A stretch of 64,000 bases of DNA from Alsobacter metallidurans (GTDB lineage Bacteria > Pseudomonadota > Alphaproteobacteria > Rhizobiales > Beijerinckiaceae): contig NZ_BMES01000001.1 of the NCBI RefSeq assembly GCF_014636935.1, positions 372,001 through 436,000 of the forward strand, read 5' to 3'. Position numbers and translations under genes: made by a program. The notes beneath the pieces were generated by a model that worked only from the letters and a program-made list of their open reading frames with translations, was not told where the DNA came from and did not search any database. Positions within the stretch are counted from its first letter, which is position 1; each line of letters starts with the position of its first letter. Below, in pieces: positions 44,244 to 53,267 of the stretch.

Positions 44244-47200
44244 ATGACCGACGCCGCCGCCATCTCCCCCGAATCCCGCTCGCCCGTTCGCCCCATCCGC
44301 AAGGGCGACCACGTCTTCGTGGTGGACGGATCGTCCTATATTTTCAGGGCGTACCACGCCCTGCCGCCGCTGACCCGTAAGTCCGACGGACTGCCGATCG
44401 GGGCCGTGGCGGGCTTCTGCAACATGCTGTGGCGGCTCTTGCGCGACTCGGTCGCGGGCGAGAAGCCCACGCATCTGGCGGTGGTGTTCGACAAGTCGGC
44501 GTCGACGTTTCGCAACGAGCTCTACGACGCCTACAAGGCGCACCGGCCCGAGGCGCCCGAGGACCTGCGGCCGCAGTTCCGGCTGATCCGCGACGCCGTG
44601 CGGGCCTTCGACATTCCCTGCGTGGAGCAGGACGGCTTCGAGGCCGACGACATCATCGCCACCTATGCGCGCGTGGCCTGCGAGGCGGGCGCGACCACCA
44701 CCATCGTGGCGTCCGACAAGGACCTTATGCAGCTCGTCGGCAACGGCGTGACCATGTACGACACCATGAAGGAGAAGCGCATCGGCCGCGACGAGGTGGT
44801 CGAGAAGTTCGGCGTCCAGCCCGAAAAGGTCGTCGAGGTGCAGGCGCTGATCGGCGACCCCGTCGACAACGTCCCGGGTGTGCCCGGCATTGGCGTGAAG
44901 ACCGCCGCGCAGCTCATCACCGAGTTCGGCGATCTCGAGACGCTGTTGTCGCGTGTGCACGAGATCAAGCAGCCCAAGCGCCGTGAGGCCTTGGTTGAGA
45001 ACGCCGACAAGGCCCGCCTGTCGCGCAAGCTTGTGCTGCTCGACAAGCACGTGCCGCTGGAGCGGCCGCTGGACACCATCGGGGTGCACGATCCCGACCC
45101 CAAGCGCCTCGTCGCATTCCTGAAGGCCATGGAGTTCGGCGCCGTCACGCGCCGCGTCTGCGAGGCCTACGGGCTGGATGCATCCGAGATCGACGCCGAC
45201 CCGGAGCTCGCCGCCCCCGGCGCGGCGACCGGCTGGCACGGCGCGGCCGGCTTCACGCCTGCGCCCGCGGACGGCGACGCCGCCGCGCGACCCGCCCGCA
45301 GCGCCGCCATGGGCGCGCCGCAGACGCGCGCCGGCTCCTACAAGGGCGCGGAAAACACGGTCCCGGCGGCTCCCTCGGCGGCAGGCGACGCCGCCGGCCC
45401 AACGCCCGGCCACGTGGCGGGCGAGATCGCGGCCCGGATGCGCGCCATCCCGTTCGATCTCGCCTCCTACGAGACGGTGCGGACGACCGAGCGCCTCGAC
45501 GCCTGGATCGCGCAAGCACGCGAGGTCGGCATGGTGGCGTTCGACACCGAGACCACCTCGCTCGACGCCATGCAGGCCGAGCTCGTCGGCTTCTCGCTCT
45601 GCACCGCGCCTGGCAAGGCCTGCTACATCCCGGTCGGCCACAAGGGCGAGGGCAAGGGCGACCTCTTCGGGGGCGCCGACCTGCTGCCGGACCAGCTGTC
45701 GCTGGCCGACGTGCTGGCGCGGCTCAAGCCGCTGGTGGAGGACCGGAGCGTCCTCAAGGTGGCGCAGAACTTCAAGTACGACTGGATGGTGCTCTGCCGC
45801 CACGGCATTCACGTCGCGCCGGCGGACGACACCATGCTGCTCTCCTATGTGCTGGACGCCGGCCGCGCCAACCACGGCATGGACGCGCTGGCCGAGAGCG
45901 TGCTCGGCCACACCTCGATCCAGTTCGGCCAGGTCGCCGGCAGCGGCAAGAGCTTCGTGGGCTTCGCCCGCGTGGCCATCGACAAGGCCACAGAATACGC
46001 CGCCGAGGACGCGGACGTCACCTTCCGGCTCTGGCAGGTGCTGAAGGCGCGCCTGCCCGCCGAGGGCATGACGACCGCCTACGAGACGCTGGAGCGCCCG
46101 CTCAGCACCGTGCTGGGCCGCATGGAGGAGCGCGGCATCTCGATCGACCGGCAGATGCTGTCGCGCCTCTCGGGCGAGTTCGCGCAGAAGATGGCCGGCC
46201 TGGAGGCCGAGATCCACGAGCTCGCCGGTGAGCCCTTCAACCTCGGCTCGCCCAAGCAGCTCGGCGACATCCTGTTCGGCAAGATGGGCCTGCCGGGCGC
46301 CAAGAAAACAGCCACGGGCGCGTGGTCCACGTCCGCCGGCGTGCTGGACGAACTGGCCGAGCAGGGCCATGAACTGCCGGCCCGCATCCTCAACTGGCGC
46401 CAGCTCTCCAAGCTGAAATCCACCTATACGGACGCGCTGCCGAGTTATGTGCACCCGCAGACGCATCGTGTACACACGTGCTTCTCGATGGCGTCCACGA
46501 CGACGGGGCGGCTCTCCTCCTCCGAGCCCAACATCCAGAACATCCCGATCCGTACCGAGGAAGGCCGCAAGATCCGCGCCGCCTTCGTGTCGGCGCCGGG
46601 CACGAAGCTGGTGTCGGCCGACTACTCGCAGATCGAGCTACGCGTGCTCGCCCACGTGGCCGACATCCCGCAGCTGCGCCACGCCTTCGCGGAGGGCATC
46701 GACATCCACGCCCTCACGGCGTCCGAGATGTTCGGCGTGCCCGTGGAAGGCATGGACCCGATGGTCCGCCGCCGCGCCAAGGCGATCAACTTCGGCATCA
46801 TCTACGGCATCTCGGCCTTCGGCCTCGCCAACCAGCTCGGCATTCCGCGCGAGGAGGCCGGCGCCTACATCAAGAAGTACTTCGAGCGTTTTCCGGGCAT
46901 CAAGGACTACATGGAGGAGACGAAGCGCTTCGCCCGCTCCAATGGGTATGTGACGACCATCTTCGGCCGCCGCGCGCATTACCCGCAGATCAACTCCAAG
47001 AACCCGCAGGAGCGCGCCTTCATGGAGCGCGCCGCCATCAACGCGCCCATCCAGGGCTCGGCCGCCGACATCATCCGCCGCGCCATGGTGCGCATGGAGC
47101 CGGCGCTCGAAAAGGCGCGCGTCTCCGCCAAGATGCTGCTGCAGGTGCACGACGAACTCGTCTTCGAGGTGCCGGACGAGCTGCTCGAAAAGGCGATCCC

Positions 47201-47306
47201 GATCATCCGCAGCGTCATGGAGGACGCCCCGCACCCCGCAATCCAGCTCGCCGTCCCGCTGCAGGTGGACGCAAGGGCCGCGCACAACTGGGAGGAGGCG
47301 CACTAG
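44244..47306 (+). CDS. polA: DNA polymerase I
   Basis: 1020 residues, longer than E. coli Pol I (928). 5'-3' exonuclease at about 15-320 (FVVDGSSYIFRAYHALPPLT; VEQDGFEADDIIATYA; PGVPGIGVKTAAQL). An Ala/Pro/Gly-rich linker (about 325-400) accounts for the extra length. The 3'-5' exonuclease at about 415-600 keeps the catalytic DxE (VAFDTETTSLD) and the YAAEDAD block, so proofreading should work. Polymerase motifs A (SADYSQIELRVLAH), B (RRRAKAINFGIIYG) and C (QVHDELVFE) are intact. Acts in Okazaki fragment processing and repair. Confidence 0.98.
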   Translation: MTDAAAISPESRSPVRPIRKGDHVFVVDGSSYIFRAYHALPPLTRKSDGLPIGAVAGFCNMLWRLLRDSVAGEKPTHLAVVFDKSASTFRNELYDAYKAHRPEAPEDLRPQFRLIRDAVRAFDIPCVEQDGFEADDIIATYARVACEAGATTTIVASDKDLMQLVGNGVTMYDTMKEKRIGRDEVVEKFGVQPEKVVEVQALIGDPVDNVPGVPGIGVKTAAQLITEFGDLETLLSRVHEIKQPKRREALVENADKARLSRKLVLLDKHVPLERPLDTIGVHDPDPKRLVAFLKAMEFGAVTRRVCEAYGLDASEIDADPELAAPGAATGWHGAAGFTPAPADGDAAARPARSAAMGAPQTRAGSYKGAENTVPAAPSAAGDAAGPTPGHVAGEIAARMRAIPFDLASYETVRTTERLDAWIAQAREVGMVAFDTETTSLDAMQAELVGFSLCTAPGKACYIPVGHKGEGKGDLFGGADLLPDQLSLADVLARLKPLVEDRSVLKVAQNFKYDWMVLCRHGIHVAPADDTMLLSYVLDAGRANHGMDALAESVLGHTSIQFGQVAGSGKSFVGFARVAIDKATEYAAEDADVTFRLWQVLKARLPAEGMTTAYETLERPLSTVLGRMEERGISIDRQMLSRLSGEFAQKMAGLEAEIHELAGEPFNLGSPKQLGDILFGKMGLPGAKKTATGAWSTSAGVLDELAEQGHELPARILNWRQLSKLKSTYTDALPSYVHPQTHRVHTCFSMASTTTGRLSSSEPNIQNIPIRTEEGRKIRAAFVSAPGTKLVSADYSQIELRVLAHVADIPQLRHAFAEGIDIHALTASEMFGVPVEGMDPMVRRRAKAINFGIIYGISAFGLANQLGIPREEAGAYIKKYFERFPGIKDYMEETKRFARSNGYVTTIFGRRAHYPQINSKNPQERAFMERAAINAPIQGSAADIIRRAMVRMEPALEKARVSAKMLLQVHDELVFEVPDELLEKAIPIIRSVMEDAPHPAIQLAVPLQVDARAAHNWEEAH

Positions 47307-47321
47307 CGCGCCAGCGCCTCG

Positions 47322-47404
47322 CCGTCATTGTGAGCCGGAGGCGAAGCAATCCAGACTAAAAGCCCGCCGTAGGGCTGGATTGCTTCGCTGCGCTCGCAAA
47401 GACG
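47322..47404. repeat. Paired palindromic repeat, family 2
   Basis: The shortest copy of the CCGTCATTG...GACGG element (83 bases): GCGAAGCAATCCAG faces CTGGATTGCTTCGC over a ~20-base centre, with slightly altered outer ends. It lies 15 bases after the polA stop and so could serve as its terminator. Confidence 0.75.
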
Positions 47405-47478
47405 GGAGGGCGTCATGCCATCCCTTGCGCTCCCGCCCCCGCCGCCCTAATCCGGGGCTCCCCAACGGAGAACCCCCA

Positions 47479-47829
47479 ATGAGCATCGAACGCATCGGTT
47501 GCGGCCCGCGCATGAGCGACGCCGTGGTGCACGGAAACACGGTCTATCTGGCCGGCCACGTGGCTGACGCCGCCAAGGGCAAGAGCGTCACCGAGCAGAC
47601 GCGCGACATCCTGGCCCAGATCGACGAGACTCTGGCCGAGGCCGGCACGGACAAGACCAAGGTCCTCTCCGCCACCATCTATCTCGCCGACATTTCGACT
47701 TTCGCCGAGATGAACGCCGTGTGGGATTCCTGGGTCCCGCAGGGCAACACGCCCGCCCGCGCCACCGTGGAGGCGAAGCTCGCCGCCCCGGCCTACACGG
47801 TCGAGATCGTCATGGTGGCGGCGCGCTGA
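47479..47829 (+). CDS. RidA-family protein (enamine/imine deaminase-like)
   Basis: 116 residues. YjgF/RidA fold: DAVVHGNTVYLAGHVAD, EQTRDILAQIDETLAEAGTDKTKV, TIYLADISTFAEMNAVWDSWV, and ARATVEAKLAAP, which holds the conserved active-site Arg. It matches the YoaB-like subgroup more than canonical RidA. These proteins hydrolyse reactive enamines from PLP enzymes. GGAG precedes ATG 47479. It is convergent with the xylose-dehydrogenase-like gene, 30 bases away. Confidence 0.9.
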   Translation: MSIERIGCGPRMSDAVVHGNTVYLAGHVADAAKGKSVTEQTRDILAQIDETLAEAGTDKTKVLSATIYLADISTFAEMNAVWDSWVPQGNTPARATVEAKLAAPAYTVEIVMVAAR

Positions 47830-47859
47830 AGCGCCGCCCGAGCCAACAAAGGGCGGCGG

Positions 47860-48624
47860 CTACACCCAGCCGCCGTCCACCACATAGTGCTGGTTGGTGC
47901 AGGCGCCAGCCTCCTCCGAGGCCATGAACACCGTGAACTTGGCGAGGTCGTCCGGCACGAGCTTGCGCTTCAGGCACTGGCGCTCCATCAGCTCCTTCTC
48001 GCCCTCGGGCGTGAGCCACAGGTCGAGCTGCCGCTGCGTCATGATCCAGCCCGGCGCGATGGCGTTGACCCGGATGTTGTACTCGCCGAAGTCGCGCGCC
48101 AGCGAGCGCGTCAGGCCGATCACGCCGGACTTCGAGGCCGTGTAGGCGGCCATGCCGCCCTGTCCGACCATCCAGGACACCGAGCCGAAATTGATGATGG
48201 AGCCGGCCCGCGCCGCCTTCATGTCCTCCAGCACCGCTTGCGCGCAAAAGAACTGGTGGCGCAGGTTCACGGCGATGCGGCCGTCCCAATATTCGGGCGT
48301 CACGTCCTCCGTCTTGTGACGCTCGTCATGGGCGGCGTTGTTGACCAGCACGTTCACGGGTCCGAGCTTGGCGCGGATCGCCGCGATGGAGGCGCGCAGC
48401 GCCGCAATGTCCGTCAGGTCGCAATGCTCGAACGCGACCGTCGCGCCCTGGCCGGCGACATCGGCCGCCACCTTCTCGGAGGCCGGCTTGTTGATGTCGA
48501 GGAAGCCCACCTTGGCCTTCTGGCGCGCAAAGGCGCGCACGATGGCCTCGCCGATGCCGCTGCCGCCCCCGGTCACGACCACGACCTTGCCTTCGAGATC
48601 GGGGTAGATGGCTCCCTGCGCCAT
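47860..48624 (-). CDS. SDR-family aldose dehydrogenase, similar to Caulobacter D-xylose 1-dehydrogenase
   Basis: 254 residues from ATG 48624 (GAGG upstream). Classical SDR: cofactor motif VVTGGGSGIGEA, NNAA, catalytic Ser in INFGSVSWM and the Y-x-x-x-K in AYTASKSG. Blocks such as DERHK, AVNLRHQFFCAQAV, TPEGE and QCLK are, from memory, shared with Caulobacter XylB, an NAD-dependent D-xylose dehydrogenase. It is divergent from a sugar ABC transporter, which supports oxidation of the imported aldose to its lactone. L-arabinose or another pentose is equally possible. Downstream lactonase or dehydratase genes are not in the window. Confidence 0.82.
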   Translation of the reverse strand: MAQGAIYPDLEGKVVVVTGGGSGIGEAIVRAFARQKAKVGFLDINKPASEKVAADVAGQGATVAFEHCDLTDIAALRASIAAIRAKLGPVNVLVNNAAHDERHKTEDVTPEYWDGRIAVNLRHQFFCAQAVLEDMKAARAGSIINFGSVSWMVGQGGMAAYTASKSGVIGLTRSLARDFGEYNIRVNAIAPGWIMTQRQLDLWLTPEGEKELMERQCLKRKLVPDDLAKFTVFMASEEAGACTNQHYVVDGGWV

Positions 48625-48901
48625 GATGTCCTCGCTGTTGCCCGGCCGCCCGGCGAGCGGCTTCTGGTTTGGCGCACATTGCCACAGCCCAACGGCGTTA
48701 TCCAGCCGGAGCGCCACTGGTCGAGGCACGTACCTCAACCTGAAATTGCATGGCTTGAAAGCTGATTTGCGCGAGCAGTTCGGCGGACAAAGAGCGGCGC
48801 ACGTCATCCTTGATTTTCGCCCACAGGCCGATACCGTTGCGCATGCCGCCGAGCCGGACGCCGCAAACGGCGCCGCGAGCGGCGCTTTGGAGGGCGTCCT
48901 C

Positions 48902-49984
48902 ATGCCATTGTTTCTGCGCACGGCCGCGCTGGCCGCCGGGCTTTCATTGATCAGCATCGCCGCGCAGGCCCAGTCGGGCGCGCTTAACAAGGCGGTCGGC
49001 GGCTATTCGTTCGAGGACGCCGCCAAGGAGGCTCCCGGCACCAAGGATTTCAACTCCAAGGACGGCAAGCTCACTTTCGCGATCGTCACCCACACGGCCG
49101 GCAACGGCTTTTTCGATCCCACCTATGTGGGCGCGCAGGTGGCCGCCAAGGCGTTCGGGGTCAATCTGATCATGCTGGGCTCGGAAGCCCCGGTGGACGA
49201 CATCCCGCGCGAGATCGCGATCCTCAACCAGATCGTGCAGGACCCGACCATCGACGGCGTCATCATGACGACCCCGCAGTCGGGCGCCTACAACGACCTC
49301 GTCAAGAAGCTGATGGAGCGCGGCATCCCGGTCGCGACCACCAACTCGTACGATCCCAACATCACCAACCGCAACGGCATCTCGCACACCGGCCAGGACG
49401 CCAGCGCGGCCGCGATCGGCGGCGAGGCGCTGGTGCAGTGCCTGGTGAAAAACAACGTGAAGGGCGGGACGATCATCTTCCCGAACACCACCACGCTGGG
49501 CAATGTCGAGGTCAACAACCGCATCACGGCCGCGTTCCAGGCCACCGTGAAGGCGCTGAACGCCGCCGGCAAGCTCAAGGACTTTAAGATCGACGCCGGC
49601 CCGCAGAACATCGGCATCGACGTCGACAAGGACAACATCGTCGGCTCGATCGTGACCCTGATCGAGAGCCGCAAGGACGTTGTCGGGGCCTTCGCGGCCA
49701 ATGGCTTCGTCACGCCCGCGCTGGGCGACGCCATCAGCCAGGTCAGGAAGAACAACCAGGTTTGCGCCTTCGGCTTCGATCTCGGCCCCAAGCAGCAGGA
49801 GCAGATCCGCACCGGCGCGCTCACGGGCTCGCTCGGGCAGCAGCCGTTCCTGCAGGGCTTCTGGCCGGTGGCGCAGCTCTACCTGCAGATCGACCGCGGG
49901 ATCGCGGCCGCCAACCTCGACACCCGCGCCCAGCTCGTCACCAAGGACACGGTCGACAAGATCGGCAAGCGCTTCGAGAACTGA
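48902..49984 (+). CDS. Sugar ABC transporter substrate-binding protein (RbsB-like)
   Basis: 360 residues from ATG 48902 with GGAGGG upstream. Signal peptide 1-23 (LRTAALAAGLSLISIAAQAQ). The rest is the periplasmic-binding domain type found with RbsC-like permeases: LTFAIVTHTAGNGFFDPTYVGAQ, NQIVQDPTIDGVIMTTPQSGAY, IPVATTNSYDP, GKLKDFKIDAG. It should bind a monosaccharide in the periplasm. The two next genes encode the permease and ATPase. The 277-base gap to the divergent SDR gene (48625-48901) probably holds both promoters; no clear operator was recognised there. Confidence 0.9.
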   Translation: MPLFLRTAALAAGLSLISIAAQAQSGALNKAVGGYSFEDAAKEAPGTKDFNSKDGKLTFAIVTHTAGNGFFDPTYVGAQVAAKAFGVNLIMLGSEAPVDDIPREIAILNQIVQDPTIDGVIMTTPQSGAYNDLVKKLMERGIPVATTNSYDPNITNRNGISHTGQDASAAAIGGEALVQCLVKNNVKGGTIIFPNTTTLGNVEVNNRITAAFQATVKALNAAGKLKDFKIDAGPQNIGIDVDKDNIVGSIVTLIESRKDVVGAFAANGFVTPALGDAISQVRKNNQVCAFGFDLGPKQQEQIRTGALTGSLGQQPFLQGFWPVAQLYLQIDRGIAAANLDTRAQLVTKDTVDKIGKRFEN

Positions 49985-50006
49985 CGCACGCTGTTCGAGC
50001 CCCTCG

Positions 50007-50117
50007 CCGTCATTGCGAGGAGCGGAGCGACGAAGCAATCCAGACGCCGGGCGGGAGGCTCCGCGTCTTCTGACCCAGCATCGGCTGGATCGCTTCGCTG
50101 CTGCTCGCAATCACCGC
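50007..50117. repeat. Paired palindromic repeat, family 2, inside the sugar transporter operon
   Basis: CCGTCATTGCGAGGAGCGGAG and CGAAGCAATCCAG face CTGGATCGCTTCGCTG and CTCGCAATCACCG over a centre containing CCGGGCGGGAGGCTCCGCG. It lies between the binding-protein and permease genes (163-base gap). Such a hairpin could protect the upstream mRNA so that binding protein is made in excess over permease, as in maltose operons. Confidence 0.75.
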
Positions 50118-50147
50118 GGGGACATGCCGCCATAGACGAGGGCCCTC

Positions 50148-52409
50148 ATGACCAGCGTCGCCTCGGCCACTCCGGCCGCCGGCAGGCCGGCCTCCCTGCC
50201 GCTGCAGCTTGCGGGCGGCTGGGAGGTGGGCATCCTCGTGTTCATGGCGGCGCTGTACGGCGTCGGCGTCTTCATCAATCCCGGCTTCTTCGGCTCCACG
50301 GACGCAATCTCGTCCGTGCTGCGCGACACCGCCCGCTATGGCGTCATGGCGGTCGGCATGACCTTCGTGATCGTCAACAAGGAGCTCGACCTCTCGGTCG
50401 GCTCCATCCTGGGCCTCGTCGCGACAGTCTTCTCGATCCTCTACGCCCCCTCGCATCTTGATCTCGGCGCCGGCTGGGCGACCTTCGGCGCCGTGCTCAC
50501 CGGGCTCACAATCGGTCTCATCAACGGCGTGCTGGTGACCCGCCTCAAGGTCCCGGCCTTTATCGCCACGCTCACCATGCTGTTCATTGGCCGGGGCTTC
50601 GTGCTGGGGCTCACGGGCGGCAAGACGGTGGCGTATGAGCGCAAGGCCGCGGCGGACGGCTGGTTCTTCGGCTGGGGCGAAACCAATGCGTTCGGCTTCA
50701 ACAGCCAGATCCTGATCTTCGCCGTTGTCGCCCTCCTGGGCGCGCTGGCGCTGGCCAAGACCCGCATGGGCTTTGAGACCTATGCGGTGGGCGACAACGA
50801 GCAGGCGGCCTCCTATGCGGGCATCCCGACCCGCTGGGTGCGCATGCGCGCCTACCTGCTCTCGGCGCTCGGCGCCACGCTGGCCGGGCTCATGATCGTC
50901 GCGCAGGACAAGGGCATCACGTCGCAATATGGCGGCGGGGCCGAACTCGTCGTGATTGCGGCCGTGATCGTGGGCGGCGCTTCTATCGCGGGCGGGCGCG
51001 GCCGGGTCGTCGGCGCCTGCCTGGGCGCCGCGCTGGTGGTGCTGATCGACAAGGTCCTGCGCGAAGGCATCCCGATCACGCGCGAGATCGACGTCGGCGG
51101 GATCAAGATGGAGGTGCAGGCCTACGCGCAGTTGCCGCCCGGCGCGGTGCCGGCCTTCCTGGGTCTCATCCTGCTCGGCGCCGTGCTGATCGAGCCCTGG
51201 GCCATCAAGGGCGGCGGCGCGGCGCGCGTCTGGGCCTTGCTGCGCCGGCGCGCCGCCCCGCCCGCCGCCGACCGGGGCGAGGCCGCGATCGTGGGCGCGC
51301 AGACGCGCGGCGCCGGATCGGATGCGCGCGGCGTCGGGGCGACCGGCCTGCGCGCCTTCCTGGCGCGGCGGGACGCGGCCGCCATCCTGCTCACCGTGGG
51401 GCTGTGGCTGGTCGGGCTCTGGTTGCGGCCGGATTTCTGGGGCTCGCTCGACAACTCCTTCAATCTCCTGCTCGCCTTTACGGAGATTGCGCTGGTGAGC
51501 GTCGGCCTCACTTTCGTGCTCGCCAACGCGGACGTCGACCTTTCGGTCGGCTCCGTGCTGGCGCTCTCGGGCGCCATCGCGGCCTTTCTGATGAAGGAGC
51601 TCGGGGCCGACCCCGCCGTCGCGGTGCTGTGCGCTCTGGCCGGCGGCACGCTGTGCGGCGTCGTCAACGGCCTGCTCACGGTGCGCTTCGGGCTGCCGGC
51701 CTTCGTGGCCACGCTCGGGACCTTCTACATCGCCCGCGGTCTCGGGGCGTGGCTGGTCGCGGGACGCCAGCTTTCGGGCTTTTCCGAAAGCTTCAACCTG
51801 ATGGGCCGCAACCTCTTCGAGGTGCTGGCCTGGGCCGGGGCCGCGCCGTCCTCCGGTCTCATGCTCGCCGTCGCCAAGGCCGTGAGCGTGCAGACGATCT
51901 TCCTGGGAGTCGTCGCGCTCGTCGCCGGCGTCGTGCTCGCCCGCACGGTGTGGGGCCAGATGATCTACGCGGTGGGCGGAAACGAGCGCGCGGCCCGCTA
52001 TGCGGGCATCGACACCCGCGCGGTGCGGTTCTGGTCGCTCGTCTTCTCGGCGCTCTGCGCCTCGGCGGCCGGGGTGATCTACGTGGCCTATTATCGCTCG
52101 TTCAATCCGTCGGCCGGCCAGCTGCGCGAGCTTGACGGCATCGCGGCGGTGATCATCGGCGGCGGATCCATCTTCGGCGGCTTCGGCTCGGTGCTCGGCT
52201 CGCTCGCGGGGGCGGCCGCCATCACGCTCATCCGTTCGCTGCTGTCGCTGCAGCTCATCCTGGCCGATGGCTCCTCCTTCGTGATGCCGCAGCACTGGAT
52301 GAACGTGTTCATCGGCCTCGTGCTGATCGGCGCCGTGGTGGGCGACATCTGGATCCGGCAGGAAAACATCCTGGCGCGCCTCGTGCGCCGGCGATCGGGA
52401 GTTTCGTGA
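50148..52409 (+). CDS. Sugar ABC transporter permease: two RbsC-type permeases fused in one chain
   Basis: 753 residues, about twice the normal ~330. Each half is a full RbsC-like unit with the same landmarks in the same order: LDLSVGS at 80-86 and VDLSVGS at 463-469; AVGDNEQAASYAGI and AVGGNERAARYAGI; VIVGGASIAGGRGRVVGACLGA-type block (split here) and VIIGGGSIFGG. The halves are joined by a cytoplasmic Ala/Arg-rich linker at about 365-405. No stop or frameshift lies between them. Importers of this class need two permease subunits, so one fused chain could form the whole channel. It ends one base before the ATPase ATG region (TGACATG). Confidence 0.93.
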   Translation: MTSVASATPAAGRPASLPLQLAGGWEVGILVFMAALYGVGVFINPGFFGSTDAISSVLRDTARYGVMAVGMTFVIVNKELDLSVGSILGLVATVFSILYAPSHLDLGAGWATFGAVLTGLTIGLINGVLVTRLKVPAFIATLTMLFIGRGFVLGLTGGKTVAYERKAAADGWFFGWGETNAFGFNSQILIFAVVALLGALALAKTRMGFETYAVGDNEQAASYAGIPTRWVRMRAYLLSALGATLAGLMIVAQDKGITSQYGGGAELVVIAAVIVGGASIAGGRGRVVGACLGAALVVLIDKVLREGIPITREIDVGGIKMEVQAYAQLPPGAVPAFLGLILLGAVLIEPWAIKGGGAARVWALLRRRAAPPAADRGEAAIVGAQTRGAGSDARGVGATGLRAFLARRDAAAILLTVGLWLVGLWLRPDFWGSLDNSFNLLLAFTEIALVSVGLTFVLANADVDLSVGSVLALSGAIAAFLMKELGADPAVAVLCALAGGTLCGVVNGLLTVRFGLPAFVATLGTFYIARGLGAWLVAGRQLSGFSESFNLMGRNLFEVLAWAGAAPSSGLMLAVAKAVSVQTIFLGVVALVAGVVLARTVWGQMIYAVGGNERAARYAGIDTRAVRFWSLVFSALCASAAGVIYVAYYRSFNPSAGQLRELDGIAAVIIGGGSIFGGFGSVLGSLAGAAAITLIRSLLSLQLILADGSSFVMPQHWMNVFIGLVLIGAVVGDIWIRQENILARLVRRRSGVS

Positions 52410-52410
52410 C

Positions 52411-53184
52411 ATGGCGCCCGTGATCGAGATGCGCGGCATCCAGAAGCATTTCGGCGCAGTGCACGCGCTGCGCGACGTCAACTTCACGCTCGGACCGGGC
52501 GAGATCCTCGGCCTTGTCGGCGACAATTCGGCCGGCAAGTCCACGCTCATGAAGGTGATGACCGGCGCCTATGCGCGCGACGGCGGCGACGTGCTGGTGG
52601 ACGGCGCGCCCACGCAGTTCCGCAGCCCGCAGGAGAGCCGCGACCGCGGGATCGAGATGATCTACCAGGACTTCGCGCTTTGCGGGAACATGGACGTCGG
52701 CCAGAACATCTTCCTTGGCCGCTGGCCGCGCCGCTTCGGCCTGTTCGTCGACCGGCCGCGCATGTACGCGGAGGCCAACGCCGTGCTGAAGCGCCTGAAG
52801 GTGGACGTCAACTCGGTGTTCCAGAAGGTCGAGAGCCTGTCGGGCGGACGGCAGCAATCCGTCGCCATCGCGCGCGCCATTTCGTTCAACCCGCGCGTGG
52901 TCATCTTCGACGAGCCCACCGCCAACCTGTCCGTGATGGCCACCGAGCGGCTGCTGGAGACCATGGCGGAGCTGAAGCGGCAGGGCGTCGCCCAGGTGAT
53001 CATCTCCCACCGGCTCACCGACATCTTCGAGGTTGGCGACCGCGTGATGGTGCTGAAGCGCGGCGAGAACGTCGGCGACCGCTACGTGAAGCACACGACC
53101 GAGCGCGAGGTGCTGGAGCTCATCGTCTCCGGCGCGCCCGAAACCGCCCTGACGGCCGACGAGGCGCTCGCGAAGGCTGCGTGA
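52411..53184 (+). CDS. Sugar ABC transporter ATP-binding protein (single NBD, FrcA-like)
   Basis: 257 residues with one nucleotide-binding domain, unlike the double-domain RbsA/XylG type. Walker A is GDNSAGKST, in which Ser replaces the usual Gly of NGAGKST but the GKST core is kept; signature LSGGRQQSVAIARA; Walker B VVIFDEPTANLSV; switch His in IISHRLTDIF. Two copies would be needed per transporter, which suits a fused two-domain permease. The start codon follows the permease stop by one base, so the two are coupled. Confidence 0.92.
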   Translation: MAPVIEMRGIQKHFGAVHALRDVNFTLGPGEILGLVGDNSAGKSTLMKVMTGAYARDGGDVLVDGAPTQFRSPQESRDRGIEMIYQDFALCGNMDVGQNIFLGRWPRRFGLFVDRPRMYAEANAVLKRLKVDVNSVFQKVESLSGGRQQSVAIARAISFNPRVVIFDEPTANLSVMATERLLETMAELKRQGVAQVIISHRLTDIFEVGDRVMVLKRGENVGDRYVKHTTEREVLELIVSGAPETALTADEALAKAA

Positions 53185-53267
53185 GGGCACGAGGCCCCAA
53201 CCCTTAATTGCGGGCTCTCACGCTCTGGCGCACCATGGCGGCCAAGAAGCCTCCGGAGGATCTACCA

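Noticed and set aside
45193-45480. Possible frameshift or foreign insertion in polA because of the Ala/Pro-rich stretch.
   Set aside because: The frame continues without break into a normal exonuclease domain, and long linkers at this place are usual in alphaproteobacterial Pol I.
52411-53184. Sugar ATPase suspected to be inactive because Walker A reads GDNSAGKST.
   Set aside because: The GKST core, signature, Walker B and switch His are intact; the Gly to Ser change precedes the phosphate-contacting residues.
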